In this document: positions 1 to 9,100 of the stretch, one piece after another | Position numbering within the stretch: the first letter of the stretch is position 1 | How the letters are laid out: every line of letters begins with the position of its first letter | Assembly (NCBI GenBank): GCA_035601815.1 | Contig: DATNNN010000090.1 | Coordinates: forward strand, 1-25,365 | DNA from: DATNNN01 sp035601815 | GTDB lineage: Bacteria; Pseudomonadota; Alphaproteobacteria; Rhizobiales; Xanthobacteraceae | DNA: 25,365 nucleotides | Direction of reading: 5' to 3' | Program-made: the position numbers and the translations under genes | The notes under the pieces: model-generated | What the model saw: the letters and a program-made list of their open reading frames with translations, nothing else | What the model was told of the DNA's origin: nothing | The model's database searches: none

Positions 1-1
1 G

Positions 2-787
2 GCGCGCGAGGTCGACTTCGGCACCACCGGCTTGTGGACCCGCATCAACGCTCTCGCAACGCCGTGGGCGCTCGACGACGTGACCGAGATCGTGGGCGCA
101 GTGGGCGAAAAGCTCGACGTGATCATGCTCCCGAAAGTCGACGGATTGTGGGACATCCATTACCTCGATCAGCTGCTGGCGCAGCTCGAGGCCAAGCATT
201 CCATAAAGAAGCCGATCCTCATCCACGTCATTCTCGAAACCGCCGAGGGGGTAACGAACGTGAAGGCGATCGCGCGGTCCTCCCCGCGCCTGCACGGCAT
301 GAGTCTGGGTCCGGCCGATCTCGCGGCATCGCGCGGCATGAAGACCACGCGGGTGGGCGGCGGACACCCCGGCTATACGGTGATCGCCGATCCCGGCGAG
401 GCGCCGCGTGCGACCGCGCAGCAGGATCTTTGGCATTATTCGCTCGGCTGCATGGTGGACGCCTGCGCCGCCAACGGGCTGAAACCGTTCTACGGCCCGT
501 TTGGCGATTTCGCCGACCCGCAGGGCTGCGAGGTTCAATTCAAGAGCGCCTTCATCCAGGGCTGCGTCGGCGCCTGGACGCTGCACCCTAGCCAGATCGA
601 CATTGCCAAGCGCGTATTCAGCCCGGACCCGGCCGAAGTCGCTTTCGCCCAGAAAATCGTGGCGGCGATGCCCAAAGGCGGCGGCGTCGCCATGGTCGAC
701 GGCAAGATGCAGGACGACGCCACCTTCAAGCAGGCGCGGGTGCTGGTGGAGCTGGCGCGCTTGGTCGCGGCGAAAGAGCGGCGGTAA
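2..787 (+). CDS. L-malyl-CoA/beta-methylmalyl-CoA lyase, 5'-truncated by window edge
   Basis: This HpcH/HpaI aldolase/citrate lyase family protein is open from the first base, so its N-terminus lies outside the window; about 261 C-terminal residues of a roughly 320-residue family are visible. The family reversibly cleaves L-malyl-CoA to glyoxylate and acetyl-CoA, and beta-methylmalyl-CoA to glyoxylate and propionyl-CoA, in the ethylmalonyl-CoA and serine-cycle pathways of alphaproteobacteria. Visible signatures are the acidic metal-ligand regions ILETAEGV and SLGPADLAASRGM, then TTRVGGGHPGY, FYGPFGDF, AKRVFSPD and the C-terminal GVAMVDGKMQDDAT. These match my recollection of Rhodobacter-type Mcl1 rather than citrate lyase CitE. 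It ends with TAA 65 bases before hspQ. No terminator is evident after it. The subfamily assignment rests on remembered motifs, so malyl-CoA specificity is likely but not proven. Confidence 0.85.
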   Translation, partial: AREVDFGTTGLWTRINALATPWALDDVTEIVGAVGEKLDVIMLPKVDGLWDIHYLDQLLAQLEAKHSIKKPILIHVILETAEGVTNVKAIARSSPRLHGMSLGPADLAASRGMKTTRVGGGHPGYTVIADPGEAPRATAQQDLWHYSLGCMVDACAANGLKPFYGPFGDFADPQGCEVQFKSAFIQGCVGAWTLHPSQIDIAKRVFSPDPAEVAFAQKIVAAMPKGGGVAMVDGKMQDDATFKQARVLVELARLVAAKERR

Positions 788-852
788 GGGCTTATACTGG
801 GCAATCGCGAATCCGCCGCGATCCACGTGATAAACTTTGGGCCAGCAACCCC

Positions 853-1194
853 ATGTCGCTCGCCATGAAACCCCGCCAAGCCAAGTATCGCATCGGCCAA
901 GTGGTGCGCCACCGGATCTTTCCGTTCCGGGGGGTGGTGTTCGACATCGACCCGACCTTCAACAACACCGAGGAATGGTGGCTGGCGATCCCGGAAGAAA
1001 TCCGGCCGGCCAAGGACCAGCCGTTCTATCACCTGCTCGCGGAGAATGCGGAAAGCGAGTACATCGCCTACGTGTCGGAGCAGAACCTCCTGCCCGACAC
1101 TTCCGGAGAGCCGCTGCGGCACCCGGAGCTCGACGAGCGCTTCACCGCCGACGACCGCGGCGGCTACCGCGCCCGCGACAAGCAGGTTCACTAA
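853..1194 (+). CDS. hspQ: Heat shock protein HspQ
   Basis: A 113-residue HspQ (YccV-like) protein. In enterobacteria HspQ is a small cytosolic protein that binds hemimethylated DNA and acts as a specificity-enhancing adaptor of the Lon protease. The whole chain matches the family: KYRIGQVVRHRIFPFRGVV, then NTEEWW, DQPFYHLLAENAE and YVSEQNLLPD. These are the beta-barrel core segments, and the length is usual. ATG 853 and ATG 865 are both possible starts; conservation begins just after the second, and neither has a convincing ribosome site. A TAAACTTTGG element at 831-840 may be part of the promoter. I see no sigma-32-type promoter. The gene is followed by a convergent hairpin terminator shared with the IalB-family gene. 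Confidence 0.93.
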   Translation: MSLAMKPRQAKYRIGQVVRHRIFPFRGVVFDIDPTFNNTEEWWLAIPEEIRPAKDQPFYHLLAENAESEYIAYVSEQNLLPDTSGEPLRHPELDERFTADDRGGYRARDKQVH

Positions 1195-1215
1195 ACTAAG
1201 CCGCTGGAAAGCAAA

Positions 1216-1238
1216 ACGGCGCGCCTCTGGCGCGCCGT
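1216..1238 (-). terminator. Hairpin terminator between convergent hspQ and IalB-family genes
   Basis: A perfect 10-bp stem, ACGGCGCGCC (1216-1225) and GGCGCGCCGT (1229-1238), with a TCT loop. On the minus strand it is followed directly by a run of four T, so it best serves the IalB-family gene, whose stop lies 25 bases upstream of it. On the plus strand it lies 21 bases after the hspQ stop but lacks a T run, so termination of hspQ would be weaker. Confidence 0.7.
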
Positions 1239-1262
1239 CTCGATAGTTGCCGCATGGACGGC

Positions 1263-2033
1263 TTACTGCTTCGGTGCGCCGCCGCCGGGCGTGGCTTCCA
1301 GACGCTTGCGCGCTTCCTCGGCCCGCTTCTGCAATTCTTCCTGCAGCTTCTTCTGCTGCTCCTCGACCACCTTCAGGTCGGTGGGCGGGCCGTCGTAGGC
1401 CTTGGCGAATTCCTTGAGCGACAGCGGGAAGTTGATGGTGCGGCCGACCTGATTGAGCGTCTGGACGATCAGCGACTGGCCCTTCTTGAGCTTGGCCACG
1501 TACTCGGCGTTGATCTCCATGTCGCCGTAGCAGGCGTTGGGGAAGCACACCGAATAGGCGATGGGCTGCGGCGCGTTCTGGTCGACCACCACGCGCATGC
1601 CGGGGCGGAGCAGCATGCCGACCGGCACCGAGACGATGAACTGCTTCTTGGGATCGTCCTGCACCTCGCGCACGAGCGCGGAGGCGAGCAACTGGCCGGT
1701 ATCGGCACGCGCCTCTTGGGTGGTGAGGCAGATTTCCTTGTTGGCTTCCTGGTCCTTGCCGCAGATCTTGGTCCACGGGGTGAGCATGATCTGCATCTGC
1801 TGGCCCTCGCCCGCTGCCTGCTCGGCGGGCGGCTGCTGCGGCTGTACCGGGGTCTGGGCCGGCTGCTTCACCGGGGCCTGTTTCGCGGGGGCCGTCTGCT
1901 TCTGCGGCGGCTGCTTCTGCTTTGCGTCCTTCGCCTCCTGGGCGAGCGCGCCACCAATGCCAAGCGCCAGCACCGCGGCAATGCCGATCACGCCGCGCGC
2001 CACATAAGGCGCATTGGATTTGCCGAGTGTCAT
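1263..2033 (-). CDS. Invasion-associated locus B (IalB) family protein with low-complexity and coiled-coil extensions
   Basis: A 256-residue exported protein. IalB-family proteins are periplasmic or outer-membrane-associated and common in Rhizobiales; in Bartonella IalB is linked to erythrocyte invasion, but the biochemical role is unknown. ATG 2033 is chosen because GGGGAAG lies just upstream. A signal peptide covers residues 1-31 (hydrophobic 14-30, ALA before the likely cut). Residues 33-78 are a Gln/Pro/Lys/Ala-rich linker. The IalB core (about 80-215) has two cysteine pairs typical of the family, C91/C102 and C163/C168, plus VPVGMLLRPGMRV. Residues from about 220 form a charged KKLQEELQKRAEEARKR helix, probably coiled coil, ending in a Gly/Pro tail. 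The extensions make it longer than simple IalB proteins. It is divergent from the solute-binding protein gene. Confidence 0.85.
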   Translation of the reverse strand: MTLGKSNAPYVARGVIGIAAVLALGIGGALAQEAKDAKQKQPPQKQTAPAKQAPVKQPAQTPVQPQQPPAEQAAGEGQQMQIMLTPWTKICGKDQEANKEICLTTQEARADTGQLLASALVREVQDDPKKQFIVSVPVGMLLRPGMRVVVDQNAPQPIAYSVCFPNACYGDMEINAEYVAKLKKGQSLIVQTLNQVGRTINFPLSLKEFAKAYDGPPTDLKVVEEQQKKLQEELQKRAEEARKRLEATPGGGAPKQ

Positions 2034-2181
2034 TGAACTTCCCCTTTTTGATTGGATACGCTGGACGGCGCGCAACGCGCTCCCCAGTGCACTTTACCGG
2101 CCGGCCGCCCTCACGTCGACCTTCTGGCGCCAAATACGGCATGAGCGTGGCCGGGGCGCGCGGCGGTAACGCCCGCGGACT

Positions 2182-4035
2182 ATGCTAAATTGGCGCATTC
2201 CCGAACGAATCGCGAGCTGGAGGCGCCCGACGGGCGAACAGGGTTTGCACCGGTTGTTTTTCGCTTTCGGGCTCATTCTGATTCTGGGCGGCGGAGCGCG
2301 CGCCGAGCCGCAGCATGCCATCGCCATGCACGGCGAGCCGGCGCATGCGGCGGGCTTCAGCCATTTTCCCTACGCCGACCCGAACGCGCCGAAGGGCGGC
2401 CGGCTCACGCTCGCCAGCGTCGGCTCCTTCGACAGCCTCAATCCGTTGGTGGTGCGCGGCAACGCCTTCCAGGACGTGCGGCGCTACGTGATCGAGAGCC
2501 TGATGACGCGCGGCGCCGACGAGCCGTTCACGCTCTATCCGCTCATCGCCGAGACAATCGAAACCGATGCCGAGCGCACCTACGTCACCTTCCATCTCGA
2601 TCCGCGGGCGCGCTTCTCCGACGGCAAGCCGGTGACGGCCGACGACGTGCTGTTCTCCTGGCAGCTCCTGCGCGACAAGGGGCGGCCCAATCACCGCGCC
2701 TACTACGGCAAGGTCGTGCGCGCCGAGAAGGTCGGCGAGCGGGCGGTACGCTTCATCTTCGGCGAGGAGCGCGACCGCGAGCTGCCCCTGATCCTCGGGC
2801 TAATGCCGGTGCTGGCGAAGCACGCCATCGACCCCGAGCGCTTCGAGGAGACGGGCCTGAAGCCCCTCGTCGGCAGCGGCCCCTACACGGTGGCTGACGT
2901 GCGCCCGGGCGAGAGCGTCACGCTCAAGCGCGACCCCAGCTACTGGGGCCGCGATCTCGCGGCGAACCGCGGGCATTACAATTTCGACGAGCTGCGCTTC
3001 GACTTCTACCGCGACGCCAATACCCACTTCGAGGCGTTCAAGCGCGGGCTCTACGACGTGCGCTTCGAGAGCGACCCCGGGCGCTGGCGGTCGCAATACG
3101 ATTTCCCCGCGGCGAAAAGCGGCGGGCTCATCCGCGAGGGGTTCGTCAGCGGGCAGCCAAGCCCGATGCTGGCGCTCGTATTCAACACCCGCCGGCCGCC
3201 ATTCTCCGACATCCGCGTGCGCGAGGCGCTCGGCCAGCTTTTCGACTTCGAGTGGGTGAACGCCAACCTCTATCACGGCGCCTACCGGCGCACGGCGAGC
3301 TTCTTCGAGGGCTCGGAACTCTCCGCCCGCGGCCGCCCGGCGGGCACGCGGGAGCGCGCCTTGCTCAAGCCCTATCCCGACGCGGTACGCGACGACGTCA
3401 TGGCCGGACGCTATGAGCCGCCGGTGTCCGACGGCTCGGGACGCGACCGCGTTCGGCTGAAACAGGTGCTCGAGCTGCTCCAGCAAGCGGGATACGAGCC
3501 AAAGGGGGGCGTCCTCGTCTCCCGCGCCGATGGCAAGCCGCTTGCCTTCGAGATTCTGGTGGCGACCCGCGACGATGAGCGCTTGGCGCTTGCCTATGCC
3601 GCCATGCTGCGCCGCGCCGGCATCGCGGCCTCGGTCCGCTTCGTCGACGGGGCGCAATTCGAACGGCGGCGGCAGAACTACGACTTCGACATGATGCCCT
3701 ACGTGTGGGGCCAGTCGCTGTCGCCGGGGAACGAGCAGGCCTTCTATTTCGGCTCGGCCGCCGCCGATCAGCCCGGCACCCGCAACTACATGGGTGTGAA
3801 AAGTGTGGGTATCGATTCGCTGATTGCAGCCATCGTCGCGGCCCGGAGCCGGGAAGAGCTCACGGCGGCCGCTCGCGCCCTCGACCGCGTGCTTATTTCA
3901 GGCTTTTATGTCGTGCCGCTGTTCCATCTGCCGGAGCAGTGGGTCGCCCGCTGGCCCGCGATCGGCCGCCCCGCCGCGACACCGCTGGCGGGCCCGCAGA
4001 TCGAGACCTGGTGGAAAACATCGGAGAAGCCGTGA
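2182..4035 (+). CDS. Family-5 extracellular solute-binding protein (YejA-like), orphan
   Basis: A 617-residue periplasmic binding protein of the dipeptide/oligopeptide/microcin C class (SBP_bac_5), which delivers peptides or similar ligands to an ABC permease. Family marks include FSHFPYADPNAPKGGRL, the YejA-type opening of the mature protein, SFDSLNPLVVRGN, RARFSDGKPVTADDVLFSW, and GSGPYTVADVRPG. A Sec signal peptide (HRLFFAFGLILILGGGARA) precedes residue E42. The start is uncertain: ATG 2182 lies inside a promoter-like TATGCTAAAT sequence and has no ribosome site, while TTG 2245 would begin just before the signal peptide. No yejB/E/F permease or ATPase gene follows. Instead the stop overlaps the GTG of the next gene (GTGA), so the two are translationally coupled. 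The ligand cannot be deduced. Confidence 0.9.
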   Translation: MLNWRIPERIASWRRPTGEQGLHRLFFAFGLILILGGGARAEPQHAIAMHGEPAHAAGFSHFPYADPNAPKGGRLTLASVGSFDSLNPLVVRGNAFQDVRRYVIESLMTRGADEPFTLYPLIAETIETDAERTYVTFHLDPRARFSDGKPVTADDVLFSWQLLRDKGRPNHRAYYGKVVRAEKVGERAVRFIFGEERDRELPLILGLMPVLAKHAIDPERFEETGLKPLVGSGPYTVADVRPGESVTLKRDPSYWGRDLAANRGHYNFDELRFDFYRDANTHFEAFKRGLYDVRFESDPGRWRSQYDFPAAKSGGLIREGFVSGQPSPMLALVFNTRRPPFSDIRVREALGQLFDFEWVNANLYHGAYRRTASFFEGSELSARGRPAGTRERALLKPYPDAVRDDVMAGRYEPPVSDGSGRDRVRLKQVLELLQQAGYEPKGGVLVSRADGKPLAFEILVATRDDERLALAYAAMLRRAGIAASVRFVDGAQFERRRQNYDFDMMPYVWGQSLSPGNEQAFYFGSAAADQPGTRNYMGVKSVGIDSLIAAIVAARSREELTAAARALDRVLISGFYVVPLFHLPEQWVARWPAIGRPAATPLAGPQIETWWKTSEKP

Positions 4036-5552
4036 ACGTAACTACGCCCCCTGCTCCCGCCGCCGAGCCCGCGGTTTTCGCCGCGGCCCCGCTCGACGCA
4101 CTCTTTCGGCGCAACGCCGCCGCACATCCCACGGCGATCGCGCTGGTCGATCCGCCGGACCGGGCGACCTTCACCGACGGCAACCCGCGTGAGCTCACCT
4201 ACGCCGAAGCCGAGCTCGCGGTACGCAAGCTCGCGCGCCGGCTGCGCTCGCTTGGACTGCCGCGTGACTCGGTGGTGGCGACGGCGCTGCCCAACACCGT
4301 GGAAGCGACGATCTCGCTCTTGGCCATCCTGCGCGCAGGCTATGTGGCGGCACCCGTGCCGGTGCTGTGGGGCCGCGCCGACCTCGTGCGCGCCCTCGAT
4401 CCGATCAACGCCAAGGCGCTGATCACCCTAGCGCGCCTCGGCGACGACCGCCCGGCGGAAGTGGCGTGCGCGGCGGCGGCCGAACTGTTCTCGTTGAGCT
4501 TTCCCTGCGCCTTCGGCCGGCAGGTGCCGGACGGTGCCGTACCGCTCGACCTCGACCAGCTCGGCTCCGAGGCCGGGCTCGAGGCGGAGGAAGCGCCGGC
4601 ATCCGATCCGGACGCCATCGCCATCGTCACCTTCGATGCGGCCGCGCGCGGCCCGTTCGCGGTCGCGCGCAATCACCGAGAATGGACGGCCGCCGGCTTC
4701 GCCACCCTGGTGGCGGCGGCGATCGAGCCCGGCGACACCATCGTGACGAGCCTGCCGCCGGCGACCCTCGCCGGCATCGGCGGCGCCTTCGTGCCGTGGC
4801 TGCTCTCGGGCGGATCGTTGCGGTTGCTCAGCGGCGCGGCGTCGGAAGTATTCGCCTCTGTGGAGAGGAAGACGCATTTGCTCGCTCCCGCCGCCTCGCT
4901 CGTCGGTTCCGAGGTGACGGTGGTCGGCTCCTGCATCGCCGTCCACCGCGCGCCGGTGACGCTCGGCATCGACTTCTCGACGCTTGCCGCGCAGAGCGTG
5001 GTCGACCTCGCCGTGTTCGGCGAGATCGGTGCGCTCGCGGTCAGGCGCGCAACGCCGGAGCGCGCCTCGCCCTTGCCGCTCGGCGCGGTTGCGGCCCCAC
5101 ATGCGCGCGAGGGCACGCCCGCGTTGATCGAAACTCGTGCTGCCGACGGGTATCTCTCGCTCGGCGGCGCCATGGTACCGAGGCGGCTCTATCCGCCGGT
5201 TCTGCTCAACGCCCGGCTCAACGCGCCGCGGCTCGAGGCGAACAAGGAAGGCTTCGTGCGCACCGGCTTCCGCGCCCGCGCCGAGGGCGATGTCCTCGTG
5301 GTCGACAGCGCGCCCGCGGACGTGGCGGCGATCGGGGCCTTGCGCTTCGGCCTCGACGACCTCACGTCCCGGGTGACCGCGGCGGCGGGCGACGCCGCCG
5401 TCTACGTTATTTACGACCCGCTCCTGGGCGGCCGCCTGTTGATCGAGGCCGACGACCCGCCGGCGGCGGCGAGCGCGCTGGAGCAGGCCGGCTGCTCGCG
5501 CCTTCTGGTCGAGGCGGTGACGCGCCGGGCGCAACAGCGTGCCGCCGGCTAG
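4032..5552 (+). CDS. Acyl-CoA synthetase-like protein lacking adenylation motifs (probable pseudoenzyme)
   Basis: A 506-residue member of the class I adenylate-forming (ANL, AMP-binding) superfamily. Residues 10-130 match the family well (ELTYAEAELAVRKLARRL, then ALPNTVEATISLLAILRAGY). Active-site motifs do not. Where a phosphate-binding STGTTGxPKG-type loop is expected there is TFDAAARGPFAVARNH from residue 200, without the Gly/Thr run or the Lys. The YGxTE position reads FGEIG (329-333), the TGD aspartate is replaced (TGF, 411-413), and no catalytic lysine motif is seen at the short C-terminus. The start is GTG 4032, overlapping the upstream stop, with GGAG at 4023-4026. The frame is intact and codon use resembles its neighbours, which argues for a maintained protein rather than a decaying gene. 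Normal family members activate carboxylates with ATP; whether this one binds ligand, partner or nothing is unknown. Confidence 0.8.
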   Translation: MNVTTPPAPAAEPAVFAAAPLDALFRRNAAAHPTAIALVDPPDRATFTDGNPRELTYAEAELAVRKLARRLRSLGLPRDSVVATALPNTVEATISLLAILRAGYVAAPVPVLWGRADLVRALDPINAKALITLARLGDDRPAEVACAAAAELFSLSFPCAFGRQVPDGAVPLDLDQLGSEAGLEAEEAPASDPDAIAIVTFDAAARGPFAVARNHREWTAAGFATLVAAAIEPGDTIVTSLPPATLAGIGGAFVPWLLSGGSLRLLSGAASEVFASVERKTHLLAPAASLVGSEVTVVGSCIAVHRAPVTLGIDFSTLAAQSVVDLAVFGEIGALAVRRATPERASPLPLGAVAAPHAREGTPALIETRAADGYLSLGGAMVPRRLYPPVLLNARLNAPRLEANKEGFVRTGFRARAEGDVLVVDSAPADVAAIGALRFGLDDLTSRVTAAAGDAAVYVIYDPLLGGRLLIEADDPPAAASALEQAGCSRLLVEAVTRRAQQRAAG

Positions 5553-5561
5553 GAGAAGGAC

Positions 5562-6197
5562 ATGAGCGCACCGGTGGTGATCGACGTCGTTTCCGACGTG
5601 GTTTGCCCGTGGTGCTACATCGGCAAGCGGCGCCTGGAGCGGGCGCTCGAGCTCAGACCCGACGTGCCGGTAGAGGTGCGCTACCGGCCGTTCTTTCTCA
5701 ATCCGTGGGTGCCGCGCGAAGGCATAGACCGCGCCGATTATCTCACTACCAAGTTCGGCTCGCCGGAGCGCTATCTCGCCAACGCGCCGAGGATCGCCGC
5801 GCTCGCGGCGGAGGAAGGGCTGACTTACGCGTTCGAGCGCATCACGCGCCAGCCCAACACCATCGACGCGCACCGGCTGATCTTGTGGGCGCCGGATTCG
5901 GCCAAGATGAACCACCACCTGATGCGGCTCTATTTCTCCGAAGGCGCCGATCTCACCGACCGCAAGGTGCTGGTGGACGCGGCCGTGGCGAATGGGCTCG
6001 ACCGGGAAACCGTGGAGCGCGATCTCGCGTCGGACCGCGACGTCGAGCTCGTGACCAAGGAAGCGGCGCGGGCGAGTGAGGTCGGCATTAATGGTGTGCC
6101 GTTCTTCATCCTCAACAGCCGCATCGGGATCTCCGGGGCGCAATCGCCGGAATTCCTGGCACAAGCCATCGACAAGGCGCGCGAAGAGGCAGCCTAG
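5562..6197 (+). CDS. DsbA-family (FrnE-like) thioredoxin-fold oxidoreductase
   Basis: A 211-residue cytosolic DsbA-superfamily protein of the FrnE/2-hydroxychromene-2-carboxylate-isomerase-like group. A CPWC redox motif occupies residues 15-18 (DVVCPWCYIGKRRLE). RQPNTIDAHRLI lies in the helical insertion, and the cis-proline loop is GVPFF with Pro180. There is no signal peptide, so it acts in the cytoplasm, where FrnE-like proteins are linked to thiol-disulfide exchange and oxidative-stress tolerance. A strong AGGAGAAGG ribosome site precedes ATG 5562, only 9 bases after the upstream stop, so it is co-transcribed with the acyl-CoA-synthetase-like gene. Its TAG stop shares a CTAG with the convergent mfd stop. 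The substrate is unknown. Confidence 0.9.
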   Translation: MSAPVVIDVVSDVVCPWCYIGKRRLERALELRPDVPVEVRYRPFFLNPWVPREGIDRADYLTTKFGSPERYLANAPRIAALAAEEGLTYAFERITRQPNTIDAHRLILWAPDSAKMNHHLMRLYFSEGADLTDRKVLVDAAVANGLDRETVERDLASDRDVELVTKEAARASEVGINGVPFFILNSRIGISGAQSPEFLAQAIDKAREEAA

Positions 6198-9100
6198 GCG
6201 GCCGCGGCCGTTTTCGTCGCGATCTTCACCAGCGTCTCGAGCAGCGCTTTGGTCCCGCGCAGGCGCGCGTCGATGTTCTCCCAGTCGCGGCGCACCACCA
6301 CCCTCTGATCGGGGCGCACGCGGGCGTCGGCGCCGTCGCTGTTGATCCAGGCGATCAGACCCTCGGGGTTGGCGAACACGTTGTCGCGGAAGGCGATGAC
6401 GGCGCCCTTGGCGCCCGCCTCGATGCGGTCGACGTTGGCCCGCCGACAGAGCGCTTTGATCGCCACCACGTCCAATAGCGTCTTCACCTCGTCGGGCAAG
6501 GGACCGAAGCGGTCGACGAGCTCGGCGGCGGCGGCGTCGATCGCGGCCTCCTCCTCGATGTCGGCGAGGCGGCGATAGAGGCCCAGGCGCACCGAGAGAT
6601 CGGGCACGTACTCCTCGGGGATCATCACCGGCGTGCCGACGGCAATTTGCGGCGACCACTTGTCGGTGGCCTGCTCGACGCCGGCCTCGAGCGCGGCCAC
6701 CGCCTCGGCCAGCATCTCCTGATAGAGCTCGTAGCCCACTTCCTTGATGTGGCCCGACTGCTCCTCGCCGAGCAGATTGCCGGCGCCGCGGATGTCGAGG
6801 TCGTGCGACGCGAGCTCGAAGCCGGCGCCAAGGCTATCGAGGGACTGCAACACCTTGAGGCGCCGTTCCGCCTGCGGCGTGATCTGCCTCTCCCCCGGCA
6901 CGGTGAGGATGGCATAGGCGCGGGTCTTTGCGCGCCCTACCCGGCCGCGCAACTGATAGAGCTGAGCGAGGCCGAAACGGTCGGCACGGCCGACGATCAA
7001 CGTGTTGGCCGTGGGGATGTCGAGCCCGGATTCGACGATGGAGGTGGAGAGCAGCACGTCGTACTTGCCCTCGTAGAACGCCCCCATGATGTCTTCGAGC
7101 TCGCTCGCGGGAAGCTGACCGTGGGCGACGGCGACGCGCACTTCGGGCACGTGGTCGGCGAGAAAGGCGCGGGCGCCGGGAATGTCCTCGATGCGCGGGA
7201 TGACATAGAACGCCTGGCCGCCGCGGTAGCGCTCGCGCAGTAGCGCCTCGCGCACCACGATGGGATCGAACGGCGTCACGAACGTGCGCACCGCCAGGCG
7301 ATCGACCGGCGGGGTGGCGATGATGGAAAGCTCGCGCACCCCCGTGAGCGCCAGTTGCAGAGTGCGCGGGATCGGCGTCGCGGTCAGCGTCAACACGTGC
7401 ACCTCGGTGCGGAGCTGCTTCAGCAGCTCCTTATGGCCGACGCCGAAATGCTGCTCTTCGTCCACCACCACGAGCGCCAGGTCCTTGAACTTCACGGAGT
7501 GGGCGAGCAGCGCGTGGGTGCCGATGACGATGTCCACGCCGCCCGCGGTGAGGCCCTCTTTGACCTTCGCGGTGTCGCCGGCCGAAATGAGCCGCGATAT
7601 CTGCGCGATCTCCACGGGGAAGCCGCGGAAGCGCTCGGCGAAGGTCTTGAAATGCTGGCGGGCGAGCAGCGTCGTCGGCACCACCACCGCCACTTGCTTG
7701 CCGTTCATCACCGCGGCGAAGGCGGCGCGCAGCGCCACCTCGGTCTTGCCGAAGCCGACGTCACCGCACACGAGGCGATCCATGGGCCGGCCGGCGGCGA
7801 GGTCGTCGAGGACCGCGTCGATGGTGGCGCGCTGGTCGTCGGTCTCCTCCCACGGGAAGCGGGCGCAGAACTCGTCGTAGAGCCCCTGCGGCACGGTGAG
7901 GCGCGGCGCCTCGCGCAGCTTGCGGGCGGCGGCGATGCGCACGAGCTCGGCCGCCATCTCGCGGATGCGGCTCTTCATGCGCGCCTTGCGCGACTGCCAG
8001 CCGGCGCCGCCGAGGCGATCGAGCTGGGCCGCCGTGTCGCCGGCGCCGTAGCGCGACAGCACGTCCAGGTTCTCCACCGGCAGGAACAGGCGGTCGCCGC
8101 CGGCGTAGTGAATCTCCAGGCAATCGTGCGGCGCGCCGAGGGCCTCGATGGTAGTCAGGCCCTGGAAGCGGCCGATGCCGTGGTCGGTGTGCACGACGAG
8201 ATCGCCGGCGTTGAGGCTGGTGAGCTCGGCGATGAAATCGTCGGCGCGGCGCTGGCGGCGGCGCGGGCGCACCAGGCGGTCGCCGAGAATGTCCTGCTCG
8301 GAGATGATGGCGAGCGAAGCACTCTCGAAGCCGGTGTCGAGGCCGAGTAGTGCCAGCGCAATCGCACTCTTGGGCAGCGCCTCGGTCTCCGCCCGCGTGT
8401 CGACCGGACGCAGCTCGGTCAGGCCGTGATCGGCGAGCACGTGGCCGAGGCGCTCGCGCGAGCCCTCGCTCCAGGCGGCGAAGACCACGCGCTTGCCCTC
8501 CGCTTGCTTGTCACGGGCATGGCTGACTGCGGCGTCGAACACGTTCTTGCCGGCATCGGCGCGCTCGGGCGCGAAGCTGCGGCCGGGCTTGCCGCCGGCG
8601 TCGAGCACGTCGCGGGCGGCGGGAACGCCGAACGGAGAAAGCCGGACCAGCGCCGCAATCTTGAGGTGCGCGCCCCAGTCCTTTTCTTTGAAGTAAAGCC
8701 GCTCTGGCGGCAGCGGCCGGTAGGCCGGCGCGTCGCCGCGTTCCAGCGACTCGCGCCGGGCGCCGTAGTAGTCGGCGATCTGGGCGAAGCGCTCGTGGGC
8801 CGCTTCCTCGATCAAGGGCTCGAGCACCACCGGCGTGTTCGGCAGGTAGTCGAGCAGCGTTTCGAGCTTCTGATGGAACAGCGGCAGCCAGTGCTCGACG
8901 CCGGGATAGCGGCGGCCTTCGCTCACCGCCTCGAACAGGGGATCGCCCTTGGGCAGGCCGCCGAACTCGGCGGCGTACCCGATGCGGAAACGCTGAATGG
9001 CGTCGGCGGTGAGCTGCACCTCGCTCACCGGCACGAGCTCGAGGCGCGGCAGCGTCCCCGACGAGCGCTGCGTCTCGGGATCGAAGGTGCGGATCGTCTC

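Noticed and set aside
4032..5552. Calling the acyl-CoA-synthetase-like gene a pseudogene
   Set aside because: No internal stop or frameshift, good ribosome site, translational coupling and normal codon use favour a maintained gene with altered function.
4428..6659. A 743-codon open frame on the minus strand
   Set aside because: It runs across the acyl-CoA-synthetase-like, DsbA-like and mfd genes in the wrong frame and has shadow-type composition.
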